Source: Christensenella sp. UBA1242 (lineage in GTDB: Bacteria > Bacillota > Clostridia > Christensenellales > UBA1242). From it: a DNA stretch of 64,000 nucleotides. This document shows positions 35,776 through 43,854 of this stretch, piece by piece. A model generated the notes under the pieces. The model ran no database searches. It was not told the DNA's origin and saw nothing but the letters and a program-made list of their open reading frames with translations. The stretch's first letter is position 1, and every line of letters starts with the position of its first letter. A program made the translations under genes and the position numbers. Where the stretch lies: assembly GCA_002308915.1 (NCBI GenBank), contig DBWI01000014.1, positions 1 through 64,000 of the forward strand, in the 5' to 3' direction.

Positions 35776-36372
35776 ATGCAGATTGTTAAAGATGTTGTTA
35801 TGTATCAAGCAACTACTAGAGATTATAAAGTTGGAGATATAATTAAGTTTGGTGATGATTATAATTATCAAGCAAAGCGAGTTCTTGATGTTGATTATAA
35901 AATGGAAAACGCACCAAATAACATGCCAGAAATGTTATTAGAAGAAAAGATAAAACATCACAAAAAATTAAACAAAAATGAACTTAGAGAAGTTTGTGAT
36001 ATCCTTTGGAATTATGGTTTTTCTATGAGAGAAATTGGCTTGGAAATATGTAGACAAAGATATTATCCAAATGAACCATCAAGATTTAAGTGTATGTTTT
36101 TATGTAAAAAACCAGAAGAAGCAAAGTGCTATTTATCTACTGCCAAAACAAAAGGAAACACTTCTCAACCAAAAGTGATTGGAGTTAAACTTAATGGAAA
36201 AATACTTATGACCAGTAATTCATTTAATATGAGGGGTGGCAAAAGTATAAATGAATTTATTGAACAAGCACATGCTTATTGGCAAGGAGTTGATGATAGT
36301 TTTGTGGACAAAGCAAGTATTGAATATTTGTTTGAAGGTATTGCAGAAGTTGTGGAAATAATTAATGAATAA
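35776..36372 (+). CDS. DUF2441-like protein
   Basis: 198 residues. The N-terminus YQATTRDYKVGDIIKFGD and the later block YYPNEPSRFKCMFLCKKPEEAKCY resemble DUF2441 proteins of Bacillota, whose function is not settled. No signal peptide. GGAG six bases before the ATG lies within the end of the broken mtnN frame, so it is expressed from the mtnN promoter. Cytoplasmic; possibly accessory or toxin-like given its setting, but this is speculation. Confidence 0.6.
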   Translation: MQIVKDVVMYQATTRDYKVGDIIKFGDDYNYQAKRVLDVDYKMENAPNNMPEMLLEEKIKHHKKLNKNELREVCDILWNYGFSMREIGLEICRQRYYPNEPSRFKCMFLCKKPEEAKCYLSTAKTKGNTSQPKVIGVKLNGKILMTSNSFNMRGGKSINEFIEQAHAYWQGVDDSFVDKASIEYLFEGIAEVVEIINE

Positions 36373-36392
36373 TTTTCAATAACAAAAAACCA

Positions 36393-36421
36393 TTGACAAT
36401 ATTTTTGTTGTAGGTTAAAAT
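36393..36421 (+). promoter_or_regulatory. hisS leader promoter
   Basis: TTGACA (36393-36398), 17-bp spacer, TAAAAT (36416-36421). Predicted transcription start about 36427-36429, only 2-4 nt before the leader peptide ATG. Confidence 0.75.
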
Positions 36422-36430
36422 AATGTCGTT

Positions 36431-36466
36431 ATGAAAAAGATATTCAATTTACATCATCACGCTTAA
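36431..36466 (+). CDS. Histidine leader peptide MKKIFNLHHHA
   Basis: An 11-codon frame, ATG to TAA, with three consecutive His codons (CAT CAT CAC, 36452-36460) near its end. No SD is visible; it begins within a few bases of the expected transcript start. The codon cluster and the hairpins and terminator downstream match the design of leader peptides that sense charged tRNA-His. It belongs to the hisS transcript. Confidence 0.75.
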   Translation: MKKIFNLHHHA

Positions 36467-36469
36467 TTT

Positions 36470-36549
36470 GTGTTGCAAAACTGCAGCACCATTTTGTCGT
36501 GGTGTGTTATTAAAAGAAATGACGCACCGAAAATAGTCGGTGCTTTTTT
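36470..36549 (+). promoter_or_regulatory. Ribosome-mediated attenuator of hisS
   Basis: Five segments can form mutually exclusive hairpins. 1:2 is 36470-36476 with 36483-36489 (7 bp). 2:3 is 36487-36491 with 36500-36504 (5 bp plus a wobble). 3:4 is 36501-36507 with 36522-36528 (7 bp). 4:5 is the terminator, GCACCGA 36524-36530 with TCGGTGC 36537-36543, then T6 (36544-36549). A ribosome at the leader stop would cover segment 1, allow 2:3 and thus 4:5 (stop). A ribosome held at the His codons leaves 1:2 free, so 3:4 forms and transcription continues. Confidence 0.75.
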
Positions 36550-36617
36550 ATTAAAGTACGATAAATGTGTTTTGAAAATAAAACACAAAATGATAAAGTA
36601 GTAATAAGGAGAAATTT

Positions 36618-37931
36618 ATGATTGAGCCAAGAACATTACCAGGGTTTATGGAATTATTACCTGGTGACCAAATACTTTTTAATAAAATTAAAGATACAAT
36701 AAGAAAAAATTATGAAAGATATGGTTTTTTGCCACTTGATACTCCTGTTTTGGAAAGTAGTGAAGTTTTGCTTGCAAAAGCTGGTGGTGAAACAGAAAAA
36801 CAAATATATCAATTTAAAAAAGGCGATTCAGATTTGTGTATGCGCTTTGACTTAACTGTTCCGCTTGCTAAATATGTTGCAGAAAATTTCAATGAACTTT
36901 CCTTCCCTTTTGCAAGATATCAAATTGACAAGGTATATCGTGGAGAAAGACCACAAAAAGGAAGATTTAGAGAATTTTATCAATGCGATATTGATGTTAT
37001 TGGTAGAGACAGTTTGAGTTTGTATTATGACGCAGAAATTCCTAGTATTATGTACAATGTGTTCAAAGAACTTAATATTGGAGATTTTACAATTTTTGTA
37101 AGCAACAGAAAAATATTGTTGGGACTAATTGAAGAGCTTGAGTTGAAAGATATTGCCACAGATATTTTTAGGCTTATTGACAAGATTGAAAAAATTGGCG
37201 AGAATAATTTTGTTTTGGCACTTAAAGATGATTACAAAGTTGACGAACAAAAAATCCAAAAACTTTTGGAGTTTGTAAAAATTAAAGGTTCAGTTGATGA
37301 ACAGATTGGATTATTAAAAAATATGCCAATACAAAACGCAAACTTTAGAGCTGGTATTGATGAATTGGAAGTTGTTACCAAATACATGAAAACATTTGGA
37401 GTTACAGAAGAAAATTTTGAAATTAACCTTTCTATTGCTCGTGGTCTTGATTATTACACTGGCACAGTTTATGAAACATTTATTAAAGGAAAAGAAAATA
37501 TTGGTAGTATTTGCAGTGGTGGAAGATTTGATAACCTTGCAGGATTTTATACAAAAGAACATTTGCCAGGAGTTGGAATGTCTATTGGATTAACAAGATT
37601 ATTCTATCAACTTAAAGAAAATAATATACTTGCCAATGAAAGTCAATCTGTTGCAAAGGTTGTAATACTGCCAATGAGTGATGAATGTATTGAAAAAAGT
37701 ATTGAACTTAGCAACAAATTAAGAGAGAATGAAATTAACACAACAATATATTTGGAAAACACAAAATTTAAGACAAAACTTGCATTTGCAGTAAAATCTA
37801 ATGCAAACTATGCAATCTTTATGGGCGAAGATGAAATTAAAAACAGTGTTTATACAATCAAAGATTTGATTAAGCAAGAACAACAAACAGTTACACTTGA
37901 TGAACTTTTAACTATTTTGAAAGAAAAATAA
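36618..37931 (+). CDS. hisS: Histidyl-tRNA synthetase
   Basis: 437 residues, class II synthetase that charges tRNA-His. Visible: motif 2 region (YRGERPQKGRFREFYQCD), the His-specific RGLDYYTGTVYE and GGRFDNL blocks, motif 3 GVGMSIGLTRL and the C-terminal anticodon-binding domain. SD AAGGAG. Its transcript starts about 190 nt upstream and carries a His leader peptide and attenuator rather than the T-box common in Bacillota. A tRNA-His gene lies 66 bp downstream on the same strand. Confidence 0.98.
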   Translation: MIEPRTLPGFMELLPGDQILFNKIKDTIRKNYERYGFLPLDTPVLESSEVLLAKAGGETEKQIYQFKKGDSDLCMRFDLTVPLAKYVAENFNELSFPFARYQIDKVYRGERPQKGRFREFYQCDIDVIGRDSLSLYYDAEIPSIMYNVFKELNIGDFTIFVSNRKILLGLIEELELKDIATDIFRLIDKIEKIGENNFVLALKDDYKVDEQKIQKLLEFVKIKGSVDEQIGLLKNMPIQNANFRAGIDELEVVTKYMKTFGVTEENFEINLSIARGLDYYTGTVYETFIKGKENIGSICSGGRFDNLAGFYTKEHLPGVGMSIGLTRLFYQLKENNILANESQSVAKVVILPMSDECIEKSIELSNKLRENEINTTIYLENTKFKTKLAFAVKSNANYAIFMGEDEIKNSVYTIKDLIKQEQQTVTLDELLTILKEK

Positions 37932-37965
37932 AAAATACTGGACATTTTGAACATATCGTGTTAGT

Positions 37966-37971
37966 ATAATA
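37966..37971 (+). promoter_or_regulatory. tRNA-His -10 element
   Basis: Perfect TATAAT 26 bp before the tRNA. The best -35 candidate, TGGACA (37940-37945), is at a long 20-bp spacing. Confidence 0.5.
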
Positions 37972-37997
37972 TCCGTATGCGCTAATGCGATATATAT

Positions 37998-38075
37998 GGT
38001 GGGTATAGCGCAGTTGGTTAACGTGCCAGATTGTGACTCTGGAGACCATGGGTTCGAGTCCCATTACTCACCCCA
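37998..38075 (+). tRNA. tRNA-His (GUG anticodon)
   Basis: Cloverleaf with the extra 5' G (G-1, 37998) opposite C73, acceptor GTGGGTA/TACTCAC, D arm GCGCAGTTGGTTAACG, anticodon loop TTGTGAC, T arm GGTTCGAGTCC and encoded CCA. It lies directly after hisS. Confidence 0.96.
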
Positions 38076-38076
38076 T

Positions 38077-38110
38077 AAAAAAGAACACTCTTTTTTGAGA
38101 GTGTTCTTTT
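38077..38110. terminator. Bidirectional terminator, tRNA-His and tsaD
   Basis: AAAAGAACACTCT/AGAGTGTTCTTTT, 13 bp, flanked by A and T runs; overlaps the tsaD stop codon. Confidence 0.9.
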
Positions 38111-39158
38111 ATTTTAGTGGTACTGTTGATTTTGCTGTGAGATTGAGTTCTGCAAAAGGATTGTCATCTTCCATAAGTTGATAATATGCATATGAACCAA
38201 TCATTGCTGCATTGTCGGTGCAAAGTTTTAGACTTGGTGAATATAATTCAATGCCATTATTTTTGCATTCTTGTTCTAATACTTCTTTGAGTTTACTATT
38301 TGCTCCAACACCACCTGCAACAACAAGTTTGTTTTGTTTTAATTCTTTTAGTGCGTGTAAAGTTTTTTGAGATAGTTCATCAACAACTGCTTTTTGGAAA
38401 CTTGCAGCAATATCTGCTTTGTTAAGTTCTTCACCTTTTTGTTCTTTGTTGTGAACATAGTTTATTACTGCTGTTTTTATTCCACTAAAACTAAAATTAT
38501 ATGTTCCACCCATAATATTTTTGTGAGTGAAAGAGATATTGTCTTGACCTTCTTTTGCAAGTTTGTCTATTTTTGGGCCACCTGGGTAACCAAGGCCAAT
38601 TACTCTTGCAACTTTATCAAATGCTTCGCCAACTGCGTCGTCTACCGTTGTCCCAAGTAATTCCATTTGAGTGTAATTTGGTATATTGAGTAGTGCTGTG
38701 TGTCCACCACTAACCAAAAGACAAACAAATGGCGGTTTCAGGTCGCCGTGTGTTAAATAGTTTGCTGCAATATGTCCACGAATATGGCTAACAGGTATTA
38801 GTGGTTTGTTTTGCATATATGCAAGACCTTTTGCAAAACTAACTCCCACCAAAAGTGCACCCAAAAGTCCGGCTCCATATGTTACTGCAATTGCATCAAT
38901 ATCTTCCATGGTTAAGTTGGCTTCTTTTAGTGCTTCGTTGCAAACATTTGAAATTGCTGTTATGTGGTTTCGTGATGCAACTTCGGGAACAACCCCACCA
39001 AAACGAGTGTGGATTTCTATTTGTGTTGCAATAATATTACTCAAAATTGTTCTACCATTTTCGACAATTGCAACGCTTGTTTCGTCACAGCTTGATTCTA
39101 TTGCAAGAATACGAATGTTTTCTTTTTTTCTTAATTTTTCTAATAATTCTTTTTCCAT
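38109..39158 (-). CDS. tsaD: tRNA threonylcarbamoyl transferase TsaD
   Basis: 349 residues (Kae1/Qri7 family). It transfers threonylcarbamoyl to A37 of ANN-reading tRNAs together with TsaB and TsaE. Visible: ASKHA-fold start [18 protein letters not shown], the metal-binding HIRGHIA motif, and the later VSGGHTALL and GGVGANSKL loops. The start is preceded by GGTGA in the 10-bp gap after prfB, so the two genes are probably co-transcribed. Confidence 0.97.
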   Translation of the reverse strand: MEKELLEKLRKKENIRILAIESSCDETSVAIVENGRTILSNIIATQIEIHTRFGGVVPEVASRNHITAISNVCNEALKEANLTMEDIDAIAVTYGAGLLGALLVGVSFAKGLAYMQNKPLIPVSHIRGHIAANYLTHGDLKPPFVCLLVSGGHTALLNIPNYTQMELLGTTVDDAVGEAFDKVARVIGLGYPGGPKIDKLAKEGQDNISFTHKNIMGGTYNFSFSGIKTAVINYVHNKEQKGEELNKADIAASFQKAVVDELSQKTLHALKELKQNKLVVAGGVGANSKLKEVLEQECKNNGIELYSPSLKLCTDNAAMIGSYAYYQLMEDDNPFAELNLTAKSTVPLK

Positions 39159-39168
39159 TTTTTCACCA

Positions 39169-40271
39169 TTAGTTACTTTTTACAAGATAGTCGTTTATAA
39201 AAGGTTGAATATTGCCATTCATAACTCCATCAACATCAGAAGTTTCATAGCCTGTTCTGTGGTCTTTGACCATTGTGTATGGACAAAATACATAACTGCG
39301 TATTTGACTGCCCCACTCAATCTTTTTGATTTCACCTTTTATGTCGTTCATTTTTTTGAGTTCGTCTTCTTCTTGTTTTTCAACAAGTTTACTGTATAAC
39401 ATTTTCATTGCTGTTTCACGGTTTTGGATTTGGCTTCGTTCTGTTTGGCAGCTTACAATAAATCCTGTTGGAATATGCGTTATTCTTATGGCACTTTCTG
39501 TTTTGTTTACATGCTGTCCACCTGCTCCACTTGAACGATATGTGTCAATCTTTAAGTCTTCTGGACGAATTTCTATATCTGGCAAACTTTCAATTTCTGG
39601 CATAACTTCAACACTTGCAAAACTTGTGTGTCGTCTGGCATTTGAATCAAATGGAGAAATTCTAACCAATCTGTGAACACCTTTTTCGCATTTAAGGTAT
39701 CCATAGGCATCATCGCCACTAACCAAGAATGAAATACTTTTTATACCTGCTTCATCACCAGGAAGTTCATCTAGAACTTTTACCTTGTAATTTCTTTTTT
39801 CACAGTACATTTGATACATTCTAAAAAGCATTTCTGTCCAATCTTGTGCTTCTGTTCCACCTGCACCAGAGTGTAAAGTGAGAATTGCATTGTTTGAATC
39901 ATATTTGCCTTTGAGTAGTGTTTCTATTCTAAAGTCTTCTAATTCTTCTTCTAGTTCTTGAAGTTTTTGCTCTATTGTTTGCTCAATTTCTTCATCATGA
40001 CCAAGTTCCAAAAGTTCCAATGCAACATTGATATCATCAATTAAGTTTTCACATTTTTTGACACGGTCTAGTTTGTATTCAATATTTTTTATTTTTTGGC
40101 CAACAACTTTTGTTTTTTCAATGTCATTAAAAAAGTCTGGCTTTTGTTGTTCATTTTTTAATTCTTGCAAGTTTGACTGTAGTTTTGGTAAGTCAAAGAC
40201 ACTCCTTTATAATTTTAAGAGTGTTTATGTGTTTTTCTAAATTTTCCTTTACGCTTTCAATAATTATCATG
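39169..40271 (-). CDS. prfB: Peptide chain release factor 2, with +1 frameshift
   Basis: Recognises UAA/UGA and triggers peptide release through the GGQ motif ([12 protein letters not shown]). The long frame alone lacks a proper start. Upstream an ATG (40269-40271, GGAG site) opens a 25-codon frame that ends CTT TGA (40198-40193); slipping +1 at CTTTGAC joins it to the long frame. AAGGAG (40202-40207) lies three bases before the slip codon, as in other prfB genes. This is the usual autoregulation by RF2 level. Joined length about 367 residues, normal. Confidence 0.97.
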
Positions 40272-40341
40272 TATTTGCTCCAAATTCAGTGTAAGTATAG
40301 CACCTATATAAAATTAAAGTCAAAGTAAATGCAAAATGCTG

Positions 40342-40370
40342 TTGCAAAATTTTTTAGATTAGTTTAATAT
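40342..40370 (+). promoter_or_regulatory. Promoter giving a leaderless mRNA (GTG start)
   Basis: TTGCAA (40342-40347), 17-bp spacer, TAATAT (40365-40370), six bases to the GTG at 40377. Confidence 0.6.
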
Positions 40371-40376
40371 ATTTGT

Positions 40377-41051
40377 GTGAAAAAATTATTTTTATGTATT
40401 TTTGTTATGATGCTTGCGCTTTTGCCTTCTGCTTATGGTGGGCAAGTTATTTTTGCATCCAATATACCAAGTCAAGTGAGAACATTGACACGGACACCGC
40501 TTTATGTGGATTGTGATGTGATGAGTGAATTTGTGAAAGATAATCAAAACCAAGATGTGTACCTTAAAGAAGGAACGCAATTGAGAGTAGATACAACTTT
40601 TGCTGATACAATGTTTTATAAGGTGTACACATTTAATGTTTATGTTGGTGCTGGAGAAACTGATTTTGCATATGTACTTATTTCTCAAACACTTGATGCA
40701 ACAATAACTTCACCAACACAAAGATTGGATACAAATGCAACTATAAAAAATGACAATGTACCAGTTTATAGATATTATGAAAATGATAATTCATATAGTC
40801 AAACAGAAATCAACTTAAAGAAAGATACAAAAGTTAGAGTTCTTGATGGATATGATTCATCAAAAAAATATACATACATCTCTTATCAAAATGAAAATGG
40901 CACAATAAATTATGGATATGTTTTAACTTCTGACCTTGCTGTTGAAGGAATAAATTATTCAATAATTGTTGCGATTTCAATTCTTATTGTGTGTATATCA
41001 TTGTTGTTAATAATATTTGGGTTAAAAGGCAAAAAGAAGAAGAAAAAGTAA
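40377..41051 (+). CDS. Secreted/membrane protein with SH3-like domains
   Basis: 224 residues: signal peptide (about 1-28), two SH3b-like beta segments (about 35-115, TPLYVDCDV; about 120-195, VPVYRYYENDN ending NYGYVLTSDLAV), a C-terminal membrane helix (about 198-217) and a run of lysines. This suits an outer-face protein tethered by its C-terminus, possibly contacting peptidoglycan. The GTG start has no SD and lies six bases after the -10. Confidence 0.7.
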   Translation: MKKLFLCIFVMMLALLPSAYGGQVIFASNIPSQVRTLTRTPLYVDCDVMSEFVKDNQNQDVYLKEGTQLRVDTTFADTMFYKVYTFNVYVGAGETDFAYVLISQTLDATITSPTQRLDTNATIKNDNVPVYRYYENDNSYSQTEINLKKDTKVRVLDGYDSSKKYTYISYQNENGTINYGYVLTSDLAVEGINYSIIVAISILIVCISLLLIIFGLKGKKKKKK

Positions 41052-41088
41052 AAAAAACAAGCAAAAATTCAACTTTGCTTGTTTTTTT
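41051..41088. terminator. Bidirectional terminator
   Basis: AAACAAGCAAA/TTTGCTTGTTT stem with A and T runs, between convergent genes. Confidence 0.9.
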
Positions 41089-41091
41089 ATG

Positions 41092-41772
41092 CTAATTTTT
41101 GAGTTTTTTCAATATTTCGTCAAGAACAACGTTGTGAATGTGTTCTATTGAATATGGTTTATTTTCTTTTGCACAATCGATTTTTATGTACTTATGTAAA
41201 TCACATAATGACAAATAAACTTTTTCGCTGTTGAGTAAATATTTTTCATCCATTTCATGTTGGTCTGGTTTTTCGGCTCTGTGTGATTTTAATATTTTTG
41301 CTGCTTCAAGTGGCATGTATAAAAATATTGTTATATCAGCTCTTGGCAGCTCCAATAATTCATATTCTAATTTTTCCAAGAAATCAAACATTTCTTGTCT
41401 TTTTTTGTCATCGTAAATTTTTGAGCCCTGGTGAGCAAAGTTTGAATCAATATATCTGTCAACAACAACATTAATTCCGTTGTTAAGTTTGTCTAATATT
41501 TTTCCAATATTATATTTCCTGTCTGCTGCAAAAAACAAACTTGCAACCCTTGGGTCAACATTTGAAGCTCCTTCTTCAAAATACCCTTCACAATAATCTG
41601 GCTTGCCAAGGTATGGTCCTGCAATCATTTTTCCTGTTGCGCTGGCATAGTATGGGAAACAAAACTTTTCTGTTTTGTAGCCAAGTTCATTTAGTTTTGC
41701 AACTAACAAATTGCTTTGTGTTTCTTTTCCAGAACAATCTGTTCCTTCAATAACAATAAGTTTACCTTTCAT
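41092..41772 (-). CDS. tmk: Thymidylate kinase
   Basis: 226 residues. Phosphorylates dTMP to dTDP. P-loop EGTDCSGKETQ, the DRY-type motif VVDRYIDSN and a lid region are visible. The loop reads CSGKE where GxGKT/S-T is usual, and the protein is longer than the common 210 residues, resembling the branch with an insertion at YFEEGASNVDPR. The start MKGKLIV follows TAGGAG; the frame extends 12 codons upstream without a site. Confidence 0.88.
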   Translation of the reverse strand: MKGKLIVIEGTDCSGKETQSNLLVAKLNELGYKTEKFCFPYYASATGKMIAGPYLGKPDYCEGYFEEGASNVDPRVASLFFAADRKYNIGKILDKLNNGINVVVDRYIDSNFAHQGSKIYDDKKRQEMFDFLEKLEYELLELPRADITIFLYMPLEAAKILKSHRAEKPDQHEMDEKYLLNSEKVYLSLCDLHKYIKIDCAKENKPYSIEHIHNVVLDEILKKLKN

Positions 41773-41823
41773 AATAACTCCTAACATTATTATTATAGCA
41801 TATCGCAATTATTTAATCAAATT

Positions 41824-42153
41824 TTAACTGTTAGATACTGCAAAATACATTAAGTCGTTTACTTTGCTGTTATTTAGATGGTAAACAATAATTTTTCCAC
41901 TTCTAATACAAGATATAATCCCCTGGTCTTTAAGCGACCTTAGCTGATGTGAAATGGTTGTTTGATTTATACAAAGCAATTTTGATAAGTCGTTTACACA
42001 TAAATCACACATTGCAAGGCATGAAATAATTTTTAGGCGTGTACAATCACTGAAATTTTGAAAATATAGTGCAAGTTTATTTAATTCTTTATCCGGTGGC
42101 AAATATTCAAGAATTTTATTTCTATTTTTAACTGAAAGCAATAAATAATCCAT
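41824..42153 (-). CDS. ArsR-family transcriptional regulator
   Basis: 109 residues with the ArsR/SmtB winged-helix: DCTRLKIISCL, then CDLCVNDLSKLLCINQTTISHQLRSLKDQGII (recognition helix). Cys49 and Cys52 lie at the place of the metal-sensing ELCVCDL motif; the second Cys of CVC is Asn here. Further Cys at 37, 45, 61 and 82. Probably a metal- or thiol-responsive repressor. SD AAAGGAG. Divergent from the Cys-ended microprotein at 42292, a likely target. Confidence 0.85.
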   Translation of the reverse strand: MDYLLLSVKNRNKILEYLPPDKELNKLALYFQNFSDCTRLKIISCLAMCDLCVNDLSKLLCINQTTISHQLRSLKDQGIISCIRSGKIIVYHLNNSKVNDLMYFAVSNS

Positions 42154-42291
42154 ACAAAACTCCTTTGTAACATATTTTGTTTGTTTGGCATATAAGATAA
42201 CGATTGTTTTATATATATTTTAACAATTATAATTGATTATTTTTTGTCTAATAGTATATAAAAACAAAATATATTGTCAAAAGGAGGTATT

Positions 42292-42471
42292 ATGAATTTT
42301 TCACAAGACATTTTAATGGTATTGCTGATATCGATATTAGCGACATCAACAAACACAGATCTTGCAAATAACACGAACATGCTATTAATATTGCTTCTTG
42401 CTTTGTCGGGGAATAATGGCTTTAATTGTGGTTGTTGCCAAAATAACTATGCATCAAATAGGGTGTTTTAA
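42292..42471 (+). CDS. 59-residue hydrophobic microprotein with CGCC end
   Basis: Starts MNFSQDIL after a perfect AAGGAGG. Two hydrophobic stretches (about 7-18 and 29-39) and a C-terminal GFNCGCCQNN with three Cys at 46, 48 and 49. Probably membrane inserted, with the Cys cluster exposed. No family recognised. It faces the ArsR gene across a 138-bp intergenic region. Nothing further is seen in 42472-42652. Confidence 0.65.
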   Translation: MNFSQDILMVLLISILATSTNTDLANNTNMLLILLLALSGNNGFNCGCCQNNYASNRVF

Positions 42472-42652
42472 TATAGAAAAATTGATAATAATCTCCAAAA
42501 GAAAAGTAAAAAATAAGTTATACAAATATAACTATAAAACTAAAATTAAAACTTGTGCAGTATGCATAATTGATAAAATAACTATTTTTGAACAAAAATT
42601 CACATAAAGTAAATAATTATTATTGTTGTGTGTTTTTGTTGGATTTTATGAC

Positions 42653-43276
42653 TTAATTATTGAAATTATTGTTTATGGTTTGTATTACATATTCTGTTGT
42701 TTGAGAAAAAACTTGTATTAATGAAGAGCTTTCTATTTGATTGTTTAATACTTGATTTTTTATTATTGATTCGTTGGCAAATAAGGTAAGATAACATAAT
42801 ACACAAGAAATAAATATTCCTTTTGCGAAACCAATTAATATACCGGATATCTTGTCTAATATATTAGTTGGATGTGATTGCTCTGAGAATTTTATCATTT
42901 TATCTAATAAGAATTTAATTATTATTCGGATGAGCGTGTTTGTGAGAATAAAAATTATAGAATCTACAAGCAATTTTGATAAACTGATTTTTTGAGAATT
43001 GCTGTTTGTATGAAGAAAAAGCTTTATAAAATTGCTCAATTTTGCATTTTTGTTTACAAAATCGACAATGCGCTCACTATTAAATATGTTAAAATTAAAA
43101 TTTTCGTAATTTATTACATTATTTAATTGCGAAGATATTACTGGGAGAAGTTTATAAGTTAGATATAACGATAATATTAGGGTAAAGAATGATGCAAGTG
43201 ATTTTAATATTCCCCTTTTTAACCCCCAAACAGAATAAATACACAAAACAATAATTATAATTAAATCTATAAGCAT
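42653..43276 (-). CDS. CvpA-family membrane protein
   Basis: 207 residues with four predicted membrane helices and the CvpA pattern: LIDLIIIIVLCIYSVWGLKRGILKSL at the start and GILIGFAKGIFISCVL later. CvpA homologues are linked to envelope and colicin V-related functions, not well defined. The start is the ATG of MLIDLI; no SD is present, and AATAAT lies six bases upstream, so it may be leaderless. It lies just left of the parS cluster. Confidence 0.8.
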   Translation of the reverse strand: MLIDLIIIIVLCIYSVWGLKRGILKSLASFFTLILSLYLTYKLLPVISSQLNNVINYENFNFNIFNSERIVDFVNKNAKLSNFIKLFLHTNSNSQKISLSKLLVDSIIFILTNTLIRIIIKFLLDKMIKFSEQSHPTNILDKISGILIGFAKGIFISCVLCYLTLFANESIIKNQVLNNQIESSSLIQVFSQTTEYVIQTINNNFNN

Positions 43277-43454
43277 AAAATAATTATTGCAAAAACAAAT
43301 ATTTTTATAACGCAAAGCCTATTTTTTTGATTTTTAGCTTAAAATTGGGATTTAAAAAATCTTAATTCTAAGCGATTTTTGAAATTTTTGACGATATTTT
43401 ACTTATGTCAAATTTTTGCGATTAAATGCCTATTTGCATACTTACTGTATACAA

Positions 43455-43470
43455 TGTTTCACGTGAAACA
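43455..43470. promoter_or_regulatory. parS site 1
   Basis: Perfect 16-bp ParB-binding palindrome TGTTTCACGTGAAACA. Confidence 0.93.
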
Positions 43471-43503
43471 ATTTATTATGTAAAAAATATTATTGTTAAA
43501 AAA

Positions 43504-43519
43504 TGTTTCACGTGAAACA
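43504..43519. promoter_or_regulatory. parS site 2
   Basis: Perfect 16-bp parS palindrome, 49 bp from site 1. Confidence 0.93.
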
Positions 43520-43603
43520 ATTTGAATTTAAATCTATTCCTATAGAATTTTGAAATTGAATTTTTACAAATTTATTTATTTCAAAATATTAAAAAAATAG
43601 CAA

Positions 43604-43619
43604 TGTTTCACGTGAAACA
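43604..43619. promoter_or_regulatory. parS site 3
   Basis: Perfect 16-bp parS palindrome, flanked by CAA/TTG which extend it. Confidence 0.93.
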
Positions 43620-43648
43620 TTGCTTAAATGAAATTGTTATAAAATATA

Positions 43649-43664
43649 TGTTTCACGTGAAACA
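43649..43664. promoter_or_regulatory. parS site 4
   Basis: Perfect 16-bp parS palindrome, 5 bp before the first DnaA box. Confidence 0.93.
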
Positions 43665-43797
43665 TTTAGTTATCCACATAAGTTATCCACATTTTTGCCA
43701 TAAATTGTGGATAACTTGCCCTAAAATAGGTGTTTTGATATATTTTATAGTTGAATTGTACTACATTTATATATAGTTGACTGTGGATAAGTTGAAT

Positions 43798-43826
43798 AAA
43801 AAATCAGCCATAATGGCTGGTTTTTT
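43798..43826 (-). terminator. parB terminator
   Basis: AAATCAGCCA/TGGCTGGTTT stem with flanking A/T runs, just after the parB stop. Confidence 0.8.
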
Positions 43827-43854
43827 GAATAATAAAATGAATTTTAAATATTAA

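Larger units (their letters stand above)
43440..43800. other. Probable replication origin region with parS sites
   Basis: The largest gene-free stretch (43277-43854). It holds four perfect parS sites and four perfect DnaA boxes within 340 bp, embedded in very AT-rich sequence (43520-43650) that could unwind. Boxes: TTATCCACA at 43670-43678 and 43683-43691; TGTGGATAA (reverse orientation) at 43706-43714 and 43782-43790. Next to parB-parA-rsmG-mnmG as near many bacterial origins. Confidence 0.75.

Noticed and set aside
36422..36617. T-box riboswitch upstream of hisS
   Set aside because: No T-box sequence (TGGN' ACC-type core) or specifier loop is seen; the leader is short and dominated by the His-codon peptide and simple hairpins.
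39169..40170. prfB as an N-terminally truncated gene
   Set aside because: The upstream frame, SD-like AAGGAG and CTTTGAC slip site restore a full-length RF2 by programmed frameshift.
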